Assembly: GCA_039177555.1 (NCBI GenBank)
Contig: JBCDFV010000018.1
Coordinates: 1 to 64,000, forward strand
Length of the DNA stretch: 64,000 nt
Direction: 5' to 3'
Origin: JANQGH01 sp039177555
Lineage (GTDB): Bacteria; Pseudomonadota; Alphaproteobacteria; DSM-16000; Inquilinaceae
Under the pieces are notes generated by a model. It ran no database searches and had not been told where the DNA came from. It worked only from the letters and a program-made list of their open reading frames with translations. Position numbers and translations under genes: made by a program. Numbering within the stretch: the first letter of the stretch is position 1; every line of letters begins with the position of its first letter. Below are positions 27,133 to 36,030 of this stretch, in pieces.

Positions 27133-28893
27133 CTATGTCTCAAACAGGCTGCTTGGCAGGAAGCTAAGCTGCGCCTCGCCGACTTCGCGGCCCAGCATCG
27201 TGTTCAAGAGCTGGTTCATGGTCATGATCAGATCACGATTAGCAGGGTCCGCGCCCAGATTGTTTACTTCGTCGGGATCGCTTTGCAGATCGAACAGCTC
27301 GATCTCGAAATTCTGCATCAGATCGTCGAAGCTGGTCGGCCGCTGCAAAAGCAAGGGTGAGAAGTAGCGTGCGTATTTATGGCGACCGTCATAAACACAA
27401 CTGACGAAGCCGCGCCGGGTCAGATCGGGCTTGTCCACCGAGAAGGGCGGCGCCCATTCACCCTGTGCGATCGCGCGGCAGACTCGCATCATGTAAAGCG
27501 CATCGATCGTCTGCAGGCCGACATAGTTGAACAGGATCGCTTCGCGAAGCGCGGACACGGGCTGATCTTCCGGCGATTGCAGCAAGATCGAGGCGTCGCG
27601 GCCAGGCAGGCCTTCGAGCAACGGCTCGGTTTGCGAACTCGAAATGCCGGTCAGGCCGACCAAAGTGGGCAACAGATCGATATGGCTGGTCAGAGCGTGG
27701 CATTGGCGCCCACCCTCATGCTCGGGATGCACGATGACGGCAGGCACATGAACTTCCTGCTCGTACGGCAGTGGCCCTTTGCCGCGTAGACCGCCATGCG
27801 AGCCGCCGAGTTCACCATGATCGGCCGTTCTGAACACCACAGTGTTGTCCCACAGGCCCAAATCGCCGATCGCGTTGACGAGACGCTGCAAGGTGTGGTC
27901 GTTCTCGCGGATCAGGTTGAGATAATAGTTGTAGTAGTCGTTCCACATCTCGGTGGCCCCGACCGGAATCTCGCCGAGAAACGCCGACCAGCCAATCATG
28001 TAGGATAGCTGCGCGCGGGGCCTGCCCGGCGTATCCAGGGGTTGATCATGCGAGGGTGACGGCGGAAACGACCATTCGGTCTGAAAGGATCGCTCGTCCG
28101 GCGGCGGATTGATGGTCATGCCGACCTGCGAGACCTGGGTCTCGGTGCCGGGTTGATTGACCTCACCGTACATAATGTCGTGCGGCGAGACGAAGCTGAC
28201 CACTAATAGCCATGGCTTGCCGGCCTCGTTGATGGCCTGGCCGTTGGTCCTGAGCCACCGCACGGCCTCCGCGGCGGTAAAACGGTCCGTCTCGTAGCCC
28301 TGGTTGGGCGCACCGACCTTGTCACCGTCTGGGGCGAACTGGTCGAAACCATAGTCCTGAAGCGCGGTCGAATAGTTGATGCTGTCGCTAGCGGTGATGA
28401 TGCTGCGCTTCAGCTCAAACTTGCCGAAATAGGCCGTCTCATAGCCCAACTGCTTGAAGATGGTGCCGATGGACGGCCTGTCGCGTCGCAGGCTGGGCAC
28501 GTAGCCGGCTTCCATCTGATCGTAGACGCCGTTCACCTGCGGCGGCTGTCCTGAGAACATCACGCCGCGCGAAGGTGTGCACATGGCGGCGCCGATATAG
28601 TGGTTCTCGAACGTCGTCCCTCGGCGTTTGAGCTCTTCCCGCGCGGGCAGCGCATAGCCCTCCGTCGGACGCAGATGGTAGGCCTCTTCGTCGGTGATGA
28701 TGAGGATCACATTGTAGGGCGCCGCGGCTGCCGCAGCCTGGCTTGGTGCCTGCCCAGCATCCTGCTCCGCCACGTCATCCTGGGCTCCGGCCGCCTTCAA
28801 CCCAAGGCCGGGAATCGTCGCCGCAATGGTTGTCGCACCCAACAGGCTTCGGCGGCTGATACCGTCTTTGTCCTTGCCATCGGAATCCGCCAT
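27133..28893 (-). CDS. Tat-exported sulfatase
   Basis: The 586-residue protein begins with a twin-arginine signal (SRRSLLGATTIAATIPGLGL, residues 13-32). The sulfatase signature CTPSR (C105-R109) is intact; Cys105 would be converted to formylglycine. VILIITDEEAYHL supplies the metal-binding Asp and GELGGSHGGLRGKG a later active-site element. It should remove sulfate from an organic sulfate ester in the periplasm, or act as a phosphonate hydrolase-type relative. Its neighbours do not name a substrate. The gap of 222 bases upstream (28894-29115) shows no gene or clear signal. Confidence 0.88.
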   Translation of the reverse strand: MADSDGKDKDGISRRSLLGATTIAATIPGLGLKAAGAQDDVAEQDAGQAPSQAAAAAAPYNVILIITDEEAYHLRPTEGYALPAREELKRRGTTFENHYIGAAMCTPSRGVMFSGQPPQVNGVYDQMEAGYVPSLRRDRPSIGTIFKQLGYETAYFGKFELKRSIITASDSINYSTALQDYGFDQFAPDGDKVGAPNQGYETDRFTAAEAVRWLRTNGQAINEAGKPWLLVVSFVSPHDIMYGEVNQPGTETQVSQVGMTINPPPDERSFQTEWSFPPSPSHDQPLDTPGRPRAQLSYMIGWSAFLGEIPVGATEMWNDYYNYYLNLIRENDHTLQRLVNAIGDLGLWDNTVVFRTADHGELGGSHGGLRGKGPLPYEQEVHVPAVIVHPEHEGGRQCHALTSHIDLLPTLVGLTGISSSQTEPLLEGLPGRDASILLQSPEDQPVSALREAILFNYVGLQTIDALYMMRVCRAIAQGEWAPPFSVDKPDLTRRGFVSCVYDGRHKYARYFSPLLLQRPTSFDDLMQNFEIELFDLQSDPDEVNNLGADPANRDLIMTMNQLLNTMLGREVGEAQLSFLPSSLFET

Positions 28894-29115
28894 TCAACTG
28901 CCTCCTGCTTTGAACAAGCTCTTCTATCCCGGCACGGGCAAGCAAGCTCCTTCTCTACCAACAGCGCTTAACGGCCATCGCTTCTCTATCGGCGATTTAG
29001 TCAACCTCAAGATGGAAGACGCGCCAGAACCACATCAGCCAGTTACATCATATCAATTTCGGCAGCAACCCAAATACGAACCCCCTCTCTTGCAATGATG
29101 GCGGGCAGCCAAAAG

Positions 29116-29970
29116 TTAGCCCACCAACCCGTACTGCTTCGCCTTGTTGTGCAGGAACGGAACGCCTTCGGCCATCACCTGTTCCGCGCTGTCGGCGACC
29201 GGGCGCCAGACCGATAGCGCGGCAGCAATCTCCGGCGGCAGGTTGATGAAGCTCTCCACGACCATGCCGCCCTTGAAGCCGATCGCGGCCATGGCGCCGA
29301 AGATCTCGTCCCAAGCCACAGTGCCGGTGCCCGGCACGCCGCGATGGCTTTCGGATAGGTGGATGTATTTCAGCCGTTCGCCGGCGGCGATGATACCGTT
29401 GGCGACACCGTTCTCCTCGATATTCATGTGGTAGGTGTCGAGATGGACGAAAATGTGCGGCTGACCGACACGCTCGATCAGCCGGACGGTCTGCTCGGCC
29501 GTGTTCAGCAAGTGGGTCTCGTATCGGTTGACCGCTTCCAGGCCCAACTCGATGCCGCGCTTCGCGGCGTGGGTCGCGGCGCCGTCGATCGCCTTGGCGA
29601 CATTGTCCAACTCCCCCGCGGTCGGCGGTTCGTTGGTGCGCTCGCCCAGCAGGCCGTAGGTCACGCCGCACAGCGCCGCGCCCCCCAGATCGGCCGTCTT
29701 GTCGATGGCGAGCGTCAGGAACTCCACCGCCCTGTCCGGATAACGGCTGGCCCGCACCTCTCCCGGCAAGGTCAGCGAGCAGACCGGCGTAATGCCCGTG
29801 TTGCCGAACAAGCCCCTGGTATGCTCGGCGTCGACCGCGGCCGGGGCGAGAAGTGCGATTTCCAGAATGTCGAGCTTGTGCCGCTTGGCCTCGTCGATCG
29901 CGTGGGTGGCCAACTCCGGCGTCCAGCTCGGACCCCAAAGGCTGGAATGGACGCCAAATCCGTGTCTCAT
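29116..29970 (-). CDS. TIM-barrel sugar epimerase/isomerase (tagatose 3-epimerase-like)
   Basis: The 284-residue protein has the layout of D-tagatose/D-psicose 3-epimerases: HGFGVHSSLWGPSW at the start, GIELGLEAVNRYETHLLNTA with the first metal-binding Glu, HLDTYHMNIEE with the Asp/His pair, and GTVAWDEIF. The open frame continues far upstream without a stop, but the start is the ATG at 29970, which overlaps the permease stop by four bases and has AAGGAAAC upstream. It is the last gene of the sugar uptake operon and probably acts on the imported sugar. Confidence 0.88.
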   Translation of the reverse strand: MRHGFGVHSSLWGPSWTPELATHAIDEAKRHKLDILEIALLAPAAVDAEHTRGLFGNTGITPVCSLTLPGEVRASRYPDRAVEFLTLAIDKTADLGGAALCGVTYGLLGERTNEPPTAGELDNVAKAIDGAATHAAKRGIELGLEAVNRYETHLLNTAEQTVRLIERVGQPHIFVHLDTYHMNIEENGVANGIIAAGERLKYIHLSESHRGVPGTGTVAWDEIFGAMAAIGFKGGMVVESFINLPPEIAAALSVWRPVADSAEQVMAEGVPFLHNKAKQYGLVG

Positions 29971-31025
29971 CGGGCGGTTTCCTTCGTTGTTTGACTTTTC
30001 GGCGGTGCGCGTGGCGATGCCGAAGCGGCTGATGCGCGGGCGGCGCGCCATCGGCCGAGGCCCCAGCGCACGACCATAACGGCGATCAGGAAGGCACCCC
30101 AGAGGCCGGTGGCCAAATGCTGGTTGGCGCCCATCAGGTTCAGGCCGGACGAGATCGCCTGCAGGATGATCAGGGCGAGCACGACCGACACCGTGCGGCC
30201 GAAACCCCCAAACGGGTCGACGCCGCCCAGGAAGCAGGCCAGCACGGTGATCAGCAGGTAGGCCTCGCCATGGCCGATACGGACCGAATTGAAGCGCGAG
30301 AGCATGATGATGCCGGCAACGGCCGCGATCACGCCGGATAAGGAGTAGACCAGGGTCAGGGACAGCTTGGTGTTGATGCCCGAATAGCGCGTCGCCTCGA
30401 TGTTCGAGCCCAGCATGTGGGTGGCGAAGCCGAGTCGCGTGCGCGTCAGCACGATGTGGACCGCGAAAGCAACGATGACGAAGATGATCAGCGGAACGGG
30501 TATCGCGGCGACGGTGCCGTGGCCGAGCGTGGTCACGAAGGCCGGAAAGCCGGAGATATCGCCGCCGCGCGTGATCAATTCGCCGACCCCGCGCAGGAAG
30601 ATCATCATGCTGAGCGAGACCAGGATCGGGTGGGCGCCGAGAAAGGCGACGATCAGGCCCATCACCGTTCCGATGACGAAGCCTGTCAACAGCGCCAGAC
30701 CGACACCAAGCGCGAAGGCGAACACGCCGGCGTCGGGGCCGCCAAACGTTTGCAGCGTCCAGGCGAGCACCAGCGCGCAAATGTTGGCGCTGAAGGTCAC
30801 CGCCAGGTTCAAGCCGCCGGATAGGATCGGGATCAGCATTGCCAGGGTAAGCAGGCCCAACTCCGGCAACTGAAACGCCATCGATTGGAAGGTGCCCAGG
30901 GTCAGAAAGCGCGGGGTCGTGACACCGAAGGCCACGAGAACAAGCACCAGCACGGCGGCAAGGCCGACGATTTCGACCTGGCGACCGTCGAGGATGCGGC
31001 CCAGCCTGTTCCAACCGTCCCTCAT
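29967..31025 (-). CDS. Sugar ABC transporter permease (CUT2, RbsC-like), second copy
   Basis: The 352-residue protein has about ten hydrophobic helices and the CUT2 permease hallmarks IPILSGGLNLAVTFSANICA and GSNIEATRYSGINTKL, plus AVAGIIMLSRFNSVRIGHGE. It begins at the ATG at 31025, overlapping the stop of the first permease (31022-31025), and overlaps the epimerase start by four bases. The C-terminus is a basic, Ala- and Pro-rich tail. Two permease genes imply a heterodimeric channel. Confidence 0.92.
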   Translation of the reverse strand: MRDGWNRLGRILDGRQVEIVGLAAVLVLVLVAFGVTTPRFLTLGTFQSMAFQLPELGLLTLAMLIPILSGGLNLAVTFSANICALVLAWTLQTFGGPDAGVFAFALGVGLALLTGFVIGTVMGLIVAFLGAHPILVSLSMMIFLRGVGELITRGGDISGFPAFVTTLGHGTVAAIPVPLIIFVIVAFAVHIVLTRTRLGFATHMLGSNIEATRYSGINTKLSLTLVYSLSGVIAAVAGIIMLSRFNSVRIGHGEAYLLITVLACFLGGVDPFGGFGRTVSVVLALIILQAISSGLNLMGANQHLATGLWGAFLIAVMVVRWGLGRWRAARASAASASPRAPPKSQTTKETAR

Positions 31026-32023
31026 GACCGTACCCGACGCCGTTGGCCCAAAAGGCCGCTGGATTGCAGGTTGGTGGCGATGATGGCCACCAAGATGACG
31101 AGGCCGATCACCATCTGGAACGCGTAAGGCGTGACGCCCAACAGGTTGAGGCCATTGCTGGTGATCGTGATCAGGGCCACGCCCAACACAGCACCCAGCA
31201 CCGTACCGCGCCCGCCGCCAAGGCGCGCACCGCCGAGAACCACCGCCGCCAGCACCTCCAACTCGCGCCCGTAAAGCGCATTCGGGACCACCTCCTGCAC
31301 ATAGTTGGCCTGCATGAGACCGCCGATGCCGGCGCAGATGCCGAGCCAGCCATAGGCCACGAAATGCATCGCGGCGATGTTGATGCCGATACGTCGGGCA
31401 CCGTCGGGGTTGTCCCCCAAGGCATAGAGCTGCCGGCCGATATTCAGGCGGTGGATCAGCACCCAGCTTAACAGAACCATGACCGCCATCACCGCGACCG
31501 GCAGGCGGATTTCGGCAAACAGGCCGGACGCCGTTTGGGTCTCGAACAGGATTACCCGGTCCAGCCACCAGTCCGGCAAGTCGTAGATCGACACGCCGCG
31601 CGTGAAGAACATCAGGAAGCCGAAAAAGACGTTGAAGGTGGCGATCGTGACGACGATCGAAATGATGCGGAAATAGTGGATCAGCCCGGCATTGATGGCG
31701 CCAAGGCAAAAGCCGAAGCCGGCCGCCAGCGCGAAGCCCAGCGCCCAACTGCCGCCGCCGAGCTGTTCGACCGCCAGGGCCGTCAGATACTGCACGACCG
31801 ACGCGGCGACGGCGAACGAGATGTCGATGCCGCCGGCCACCAGCACCGCCAAAAGGCCAACCGCGAAGATCAGATTGATGGCCGAGACGTTCAGCAGGTT
31901 GAACAGATTCGATACGGTCAGGAACGTGTCGGTCGCCAGGCCGAGAAACAGAACCATCAGGGCGATGACGACGATCAGCCAGGCCTCCGTTCCGCGAATG
32001 ACTGGCAACCGGCGCTCACGCAT
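31022..32023 (-). CDS. Sugar ABC transporter permease (CUT2, RbsC-like), first copy
   Basis: The 333-residue inner-membrane protein has the CUT2 hallmarks LAVLVAGGIDISFAVAASVV, GRQLYALGDNPDGARRIGIN and ELEVLAAVVLGGARLGGGRG. It overlaps the ATPase gene by 8 bases upstream and the second permease by 4 bases downstream. It lies in the operon binding protein - ATPase - permease - permease - epimerase. Confidence 0.93.
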   Translation of the reverse strand: MRERRLPVIRGTEAWLIVVIALMVLFLGLATDTFLTVSNLFNLLNVSAINLIFAVGLLAVLVAGGIDISFAVAASVVQYLTALAVEQLGGGSWALGFALAAGFGFCLGAINAGLIHYFRIISIVVTIATFNVFFGFLMFFTRGVSIYDLPDWWLDRVILFETQTASGLFAEIRLPVAVMAVMVLLSWVLIHRLNIGRQLYALGDNPDGARRIGINIAAMHFVAYGWLGICAGIGGLMQANYVQEVVPNALYGRELEVLAAVVLGGARLGGGRGTVLGAVLGVALITITSNGLNLLGVTPYAFQMVIGLVILVAIIATNLQSSGLLGQRRRVRS

Positions 32024-33542
32024 GAACCGCGGCCTCCAGCGCGGTCATGGAGGTTTCGCGCGGCCGATACTCGCCGACAATCCTGCCGTCGCGCATGTGC
32101 AGCACGCGGTCGGCGTTGAAATAGACTTCCGGGATCTCGTCGGAGATCAACAGAATGGCCATGCCCGCCTCGGCCAGCCCGCGTACGATCTCGAAGATGG
32201 CCGCGCGTGCGCCGACATCGACGCCGACGGTCGGCGCGTCCAGGATCATCAGCTTTGGCTCGGTCGCCAGCCACTTGGCCAGCACGACACGCTGCTGGTT
32301 GCCGCCCGACAGCATGCTAACGGCGTCGTCGGGTTTGCCCACCTTGATCGCAAGGCGATCGATCCAATGGCCGACCAGCCGGTCTTTCGTCCGCCGATCG
32401 ATCAGGCCGCCCGCGCCCATGATCCTCTTCAGGACGGGCGCGACGATGTTGTCGGCGATCGATTGGGGCTGCACCAGACCCAGCGACAAGCGGTCCTCCG
32501 GGACATAGCTGATCCCGGCCTCGATGGCGTCACGATTGCTGGCAAACGACATCCGTTGGCCGCCGAGCGAAAACGACCCGGAGTCCGGCTGGGTAAGCCC
32601 AAACAGGGTCGCGGCAAGCTCCGTCCGCCCGGCGCCCAGCAAGCCGGTGAGGCCGAGGACCTCACCCTGCCTGATGGTGATCGAAACGTCTTCGTATTCG
32701 CCCCGCCGGGTCAGGCCGTCGGTTTGCAGCACGATCGGCGCGTCATGCCGATCGCGGGCATGCACTTCGTCGTCGAACGTGGCCCCGGTCATCAGTTCGG
32801 TCAGGCGACGCTGGGTCATGCCCTCGCTGTCGAAATCACCGACCTTCGCGCCATCTCGCAACACAGTGACGCGTTCGGAAATCTCCAAGACCTCCGCCAA
32901 ACGATGGCTGACAAACACCACGGCGATACCGTCGCGCGCCAGTTTGCGCACCACGTCGAGCAAGGCGTCGGTTTCGGCCTTGGTGAGCGAGGCCGTCGGC
33001 TCGTCCATGAACAAGACCTTCGGATCGGTCGCCAGCGCCCGGCAAATGGCCACCACCTGGCGCTGCGCGATCGCCAGATCCATGACCGGCGTATCGAGGG
33101 GCAGGCGCAGGCCCAGCCGGTCCAGCACCCCCTGCGCTACCGCGCGAAAGGCGCCGCGTCTGGCCCAGCGCGGTCGGTGTCCGAGATTCTGCTCAAAGCC
33201 GATGTTCTCCGCCACGGTAAGGTGCGGGAACAGCGACAGGTCCTGCCAGATAACCTGTACGCCCAGCTGGCGCGCCGTCACCGGCGTCAGGGCACCCAAG
33301 CGCCGGCCGCCGAACAGGATTTCCGCGGCGCCGTCGGGCCTGTGCACGCCGGTGATGATCTTGATCAGCGTGCTCTTGCCGCTGCCGTTCTCGCCGGCCA
33401 AACAGCAGATCTCACCTTGCGCGATCTCGAAATCGACATCCCGCAGCGCCCGCACGCCACCGAACGATTTCGAGATGCGTTTTAATTGCAAAACCAGTGG
33501 GCGTGCGGCAGAGGCTGTTTGAAGTTGGGCGGCGTCGGACAT
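32016..33542 (-). CDS. Sugar ABC transporter ATP-binding protein (RbsA-like, two domains)
   Basis: The 508-residue protein is a fused two-domain ATPase. Domain 1 has an intact Walker A (GENGSGKSTLIK) and Walker B (VLFMDEPTASL) but a weak signature (DLAIAQRQ). Domain 2 has a degenerate Walker A (GLLGAGRTELA), a full signature (LSGGNQQRVVLAK) and an unusual Walker B (LMILDAPTVGVD, Ala in place of Glu). The asymmetry is typical of the CUT2 class. The start at 33542 (MSDAAQLQ) is preferred over 33587. A hairpin separates it from the binding protein gene upstream. Confidence 0.92.
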   Translation of the reverse strand: MSDAAQLQTASAARPLVLQLKRISKSFGGVRALRDVDFEIAQGEICCLAGENGSGKSTLIKIITGVHRPDGAAEILFGGRRLGALTPVTARQLGVQVIWQDLSLFPHLTVAENIGFEQNLGHRPRWARRGAFRAVAQGVLDRLGLRLPLDTPVMDLAIAQRQVVAICRALATDPKVLFMDEPTASLTKAETDALLDVVRKLARDGIAVVFVSHRLAEVLEISERVTVLRDGAKVGDFDSEGMTQRRLTELMTGATFDDEVHARDRHDAPIVLQTDGLTRRGEYEDVSITIRQGEVLGLTGLLGAGRTELAATLFGLTQPDSGSFSLGGQRMSFASNRDAIEAGISYVPEDRLSLGLVQPQSIADNIVAPVLKRIMGAGGLIDRRTKDRLVGHWIDRLAIKVGKPDDAVSMLSGGNQQRVVLAKWLATEPKLMILDAPTVGVDVGARAAIFEIVRGLAEAGMAILLISDEIPEVYFNADRVLHMRDGRIVGEYRPRETSMTALEAAVHA

Positions 33543-33629
33543 GCGTGCAATCAAAAGCGTTCGGCCACGACAGGTCCGGGCCGGCAACGCACTCTATCAA
33601 AGAATGACGCGGGCAAAGACTGGCACAGG

Positions 33630-33664
33630 CAGGGACCGCCCACTCCGCGTCTGGACGGTCCCTG
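33630..33664 (-). terminator. Intercistronic hairpin after the sugar-binding protein gene
   Basis: CAGGGACCG at 33630-33638 pairs perfectly with CGGTCCCTG at 33656-33664 across a 17-base loop, just after the stop of the binding protein gene. No T run follows on the minus strand. Such hairpins often raise expression of the binding protein over the transporter genes, by partial termination or by protecting the upstream mRNA. Confidence 0.6.
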
Positions 33665-33676
33665 ATCCAGCGGACG

Positions 33677-34669
33677 CTAGAGGCCCATATCCGCCAGTTC
33701 GTCCACCGTGTCACCATTCAGGGTCACGAGTTGGTCGACGATGATGTTGTGCGTGGCGAAATCGGGCTCGACGACACCCAGGCCGTCGATTTCCATGCCG
33801 GCGGTGATCTCGGTCCCGTCATGCAGAAGGTCGGCCAGGGTGACGAAGACCTCGCCCGCCTCCATTGGGTTCCACATGAAGCCACCGGTGATCACACCAT
33901 CATGCACCAGACGGCGGCCCTGCCCCGGCGAGAATGGACCCAGCACGTGGATCTCGCCGCCGCGACGCAACTCGTCGATGGCGCGACCGGCGCCGATGGG
34001 CCCCTGGCTGCCAAAGGCGAGGAAGCCTTCCAGATCCGGATTGGCCTGGATCAGGTCAAGCGCGGTCGAGCGGCTGTCGTCGACACTTTCCGCAACGCCG
34101 AACCGGTCGGCGACCAAGGTCATGTCCGGATAGTTTTCGCCCAGATAGGCAATCGCCGCGTCCGCCCAGGCATTGTGCAGCGGCACGGTGAGCGAGCCGA
34201 CATAGACGGCATATTCGCCCTCACCTCCCATGGCCTCGGCCAGCATCTCGGCATGCGCCTCGCCAAAGCCGGTCGCGGACGCCAGCTCGAAATTCCAATC
34301 GACATTCTGCTGGTCGGGCGATTCGTGCGTGATGACCAGAATGCCCTGGTCGCGCGCGCGGGCAAGGACTGGCTCCAGCACCTCGGCGTCGTTGGGCACG
34401 ACACCGATGGCGTCGACGCCTTGGGCGATCAGATCTTCAACCGCGCGCACCTGCAAGGCGGGGTCGGCGCTGGTCGGGCCGACCATCCAGGCATCCCAGC
34501 CCAACTCCTCGGCCTGGTTTTGAATGCCGACCTCCATGGCGTTGAACCATGGAATGCCCCCGATTTTCACGACCACACCCATGCGCGGCGCGTCCTGGGC
34601 GGCGGCACCTGCCGACAGGCCGACCGCCAACGCGCCAACGGAAAGTCCATAGATGATGTTCTTCAGCAT
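33677..34669 (-). CDS. Sugar ABC transporter periplasmic binding protein (RbsB-like)
   Basis: The 330-residue protein starts with a signal peptide (MLKNIIYGLSVGALAVGLSA, cut near AAAQ) and continues with the periplasmic-binding-protein type I fold: PRMGVVVKIGGIPWFNAMEV, LIAQGVDAIGVVPNDAEVLE and GFLAFGSQGPIGAGRAIDEL. GGAGGAAAC precedes the ATG at 34669; an in-frame ATG at 34879 is rejected. It is the first gene of the operon. The sugar is unknown; the epimerase suggests a ketose or a polyol-derived sugar. Confidence 0.92.
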   Translation of the reverse strand: MLKNIIYGLSVGALAVGLSAGAAAQDAPRMGVVVKIGGIPWFNAMEVGIQNQAEELGWDAWMVGPTSADPALQVRAVEDLIAQGVDAIGVVPNDAEVLEPVLARARDQGILVITHESPDQQNVDWNFELASATGFGEAHAEMLAEAMGGEGEYAVYVGSLTVPLHNAWADAAIAYLGENYPDMTLVADRFGVAESVDDSRSTALDLIQANPDLEGFLAFGSQGPIGAGRAIDELRRGGEIHVLGPFSPGQGRRLVHDGVITGGFMWNPMEAGEVFVTLADLLHDGTEITAGMEIDGLGVVEPDFATHNIIVDQLVTLNGDTVDELADMGL

Positions 34670-34829
34670 GTTTCCTCCTGTTCGCTCCCGGCTTGTCCGG
34701 GACTGTTGCCAGCCGGCTGGCTGGCGCCGCCGTTCAGATTGGCTTTGGCCCATTCGCGGTACGGCGATTCGGGCGAGATCGCACTCAACCCGGTTCACGG
34801 ACCTGTGCGCTATCTCCAAGACGTTAAGA

Positions 34830-34843
34830 CTAAATGGATTTAG
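34830..34843. promoter_or_regulatory. Candidate LacI-type operator
   Basis: CTAAAT-GG-ATTTAG is an inverted repeat with perfect 6-base arms. It lies in the 332-base divergent gap (34670-35001) between the binding protein gene and the LacI regulator gene. The rest of the gap holds the binding protein leader and the possible upstream ATG of the regulator at 34912, and no other gene. Confidence 0.55.
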
Positions 34844-35001
34844 CATATGAGGCAAGCTAAGCTGTCGGTCTGCGTCCATAATGAGCGCCTGTCACACTTG
34901 GGCGCTCGATCGTGTCGGCCTGTCGCGGCGCCTTGTCCTTCTTCAAGGGAATCAATCAGCCACGGCGATGCAGCCGCCGGTCGCCAACAAGCGGAACGAT
35001 T

Positions 35002-36009
35002 TTGGCCAAAAGCGCGCGTCCCCCCACCCTCTACGACATCGCCAAGCGGGCCAAGACCTCGCCGACGACCGTCAGCCTGGTGCTGAACGACAAGTGGCGC
35101 GCCCATCGCATCCGACCGGAAACGGCCGCCCATGTCATCCGCGTCGCCAAGGAAGCCAACTTCTCGGTCGATTTGCGCGCGCGCGGCCTGAGGCTGGCGC
35201 GGTCGGGGCTGGCCGGCATGATCATCCCGCACTATCAGAACCGCTTTTTTGCAGGGCTGTCCGAGAGCTTCGAGGCGGCGGCCCGCCAGCATGGGCTGTG
35301 CCCGGCGGTGATCAGCACCGGCCGGGACCCGGCACGCGAGCGTGACGCGGTATCGGTCTTGCTGGCGCAGAAGGTCGAAAGCCTGTTCATCACCGGGGCC
35401 TCGGACCCCCGGCCGCTCAACGCCCTGTGCCGCCGCGACGGTGTGGCATTCGTCAATCTGGACATTCCCGGCGACGGGCCGTCGGTGGTCAGCGACAATA
35501 GGCTGGGGGCCAATCTGCTGACCAATCGACTGATGGAGCGCATGCGCACGCCGCACGGCACCGGCCCCTACTTTGTCGGCGGCCTGGCCGGCGAGTACGC
35601 CACCGACGAACGCATTAAGGGGTTCAAGCAAGCGGTAAGGGCGGCCGGGCGCCGAGCGGGATCGAAGCAGATCATCACCTGCGGCTACGAACCCGCCGAG
35701 GTCGAAGCCGCCCTATCGGCGCTCTACGACCAGCTTGGCCGCCTGCCTGACGGCCTGTTCGTAAACTCGATCGAGGCGTTCGAAGGGGCGGTTCAGTTCA
35801 TTCGCAGCTTGCCGCAAGAGGCCTTCGCCGACCTGGCGCTAGGCTGCTTCGACTGGAACCCGTTCGCCGCATTCCTGCCGATCCCGGTCGCCATGGTCCG
35901 CCAGGACGTGAAGACCATGATCGATCGCGCCTTTGCCTTCATCGACGGCGACCTGGCGGCCGCCGACTCACCGGTCCGCGTGGCCCCGGCGCTGATCGAT
36001 GGCGGCTAA
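35002..36009 (+). CDS. LacI-family transcriptional regulator
   Basis: The protein has a LacI helix-turn-helix (TLYDIAKRAKTSPTTVSLVL) and a periplasmic-binding-like effector domain. The start is uncertain: a TTG at 35002 places the HTH 10 residues from the N-terminus, as is usual, and gives 335 residues. An ATG at 34912 gives 365 residues with a 40-residue basic lead that has no family counterpart. It is divergent from the sugar operon and presumably represses it until the sugar is present. Confidence 0.85.
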   Translation: MAKSARPPTLYDIAKRAKTSPTTVSLVLNDKWRAHRIRPETAAHVIRVAKEANFSVDLRARGLRLARSGLAGMIIPHYQNRFFAGLSESFEAAARQHGLCPAVISTGRDPARERDAVSVLLAQKVESLFITGASDPRPLNALCRRDGVAFVNLDIPGDGPSVVSDNRLGANLLTNRLMERMRTPHGTGPYFVGGLAGEYATDERIKGFKQAVRAAGRRAGSKQIITCGYEPAEVEAALSALYDQLGRLPDGLFVNSIEAFEGAVQFIRSLPQEAFADLALGCFDWNPFAAFLPIPVAMVRQDVKTMIDRAFAFIDGDLAAADSPVRVAPALIDGG

Positions 36010-36030
36010 CGCAATGGTCGATCGTTCGCG

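Noticed and set aside
29116..31014. Apparent 632-residue fusion of permease-antisense sequence with the epimerase
   Set aside because: The epimerase frame simply stays open upstream. The permease is encoded in another frame there, and the ATG at 29970 with the 4-base overlap is the real start.
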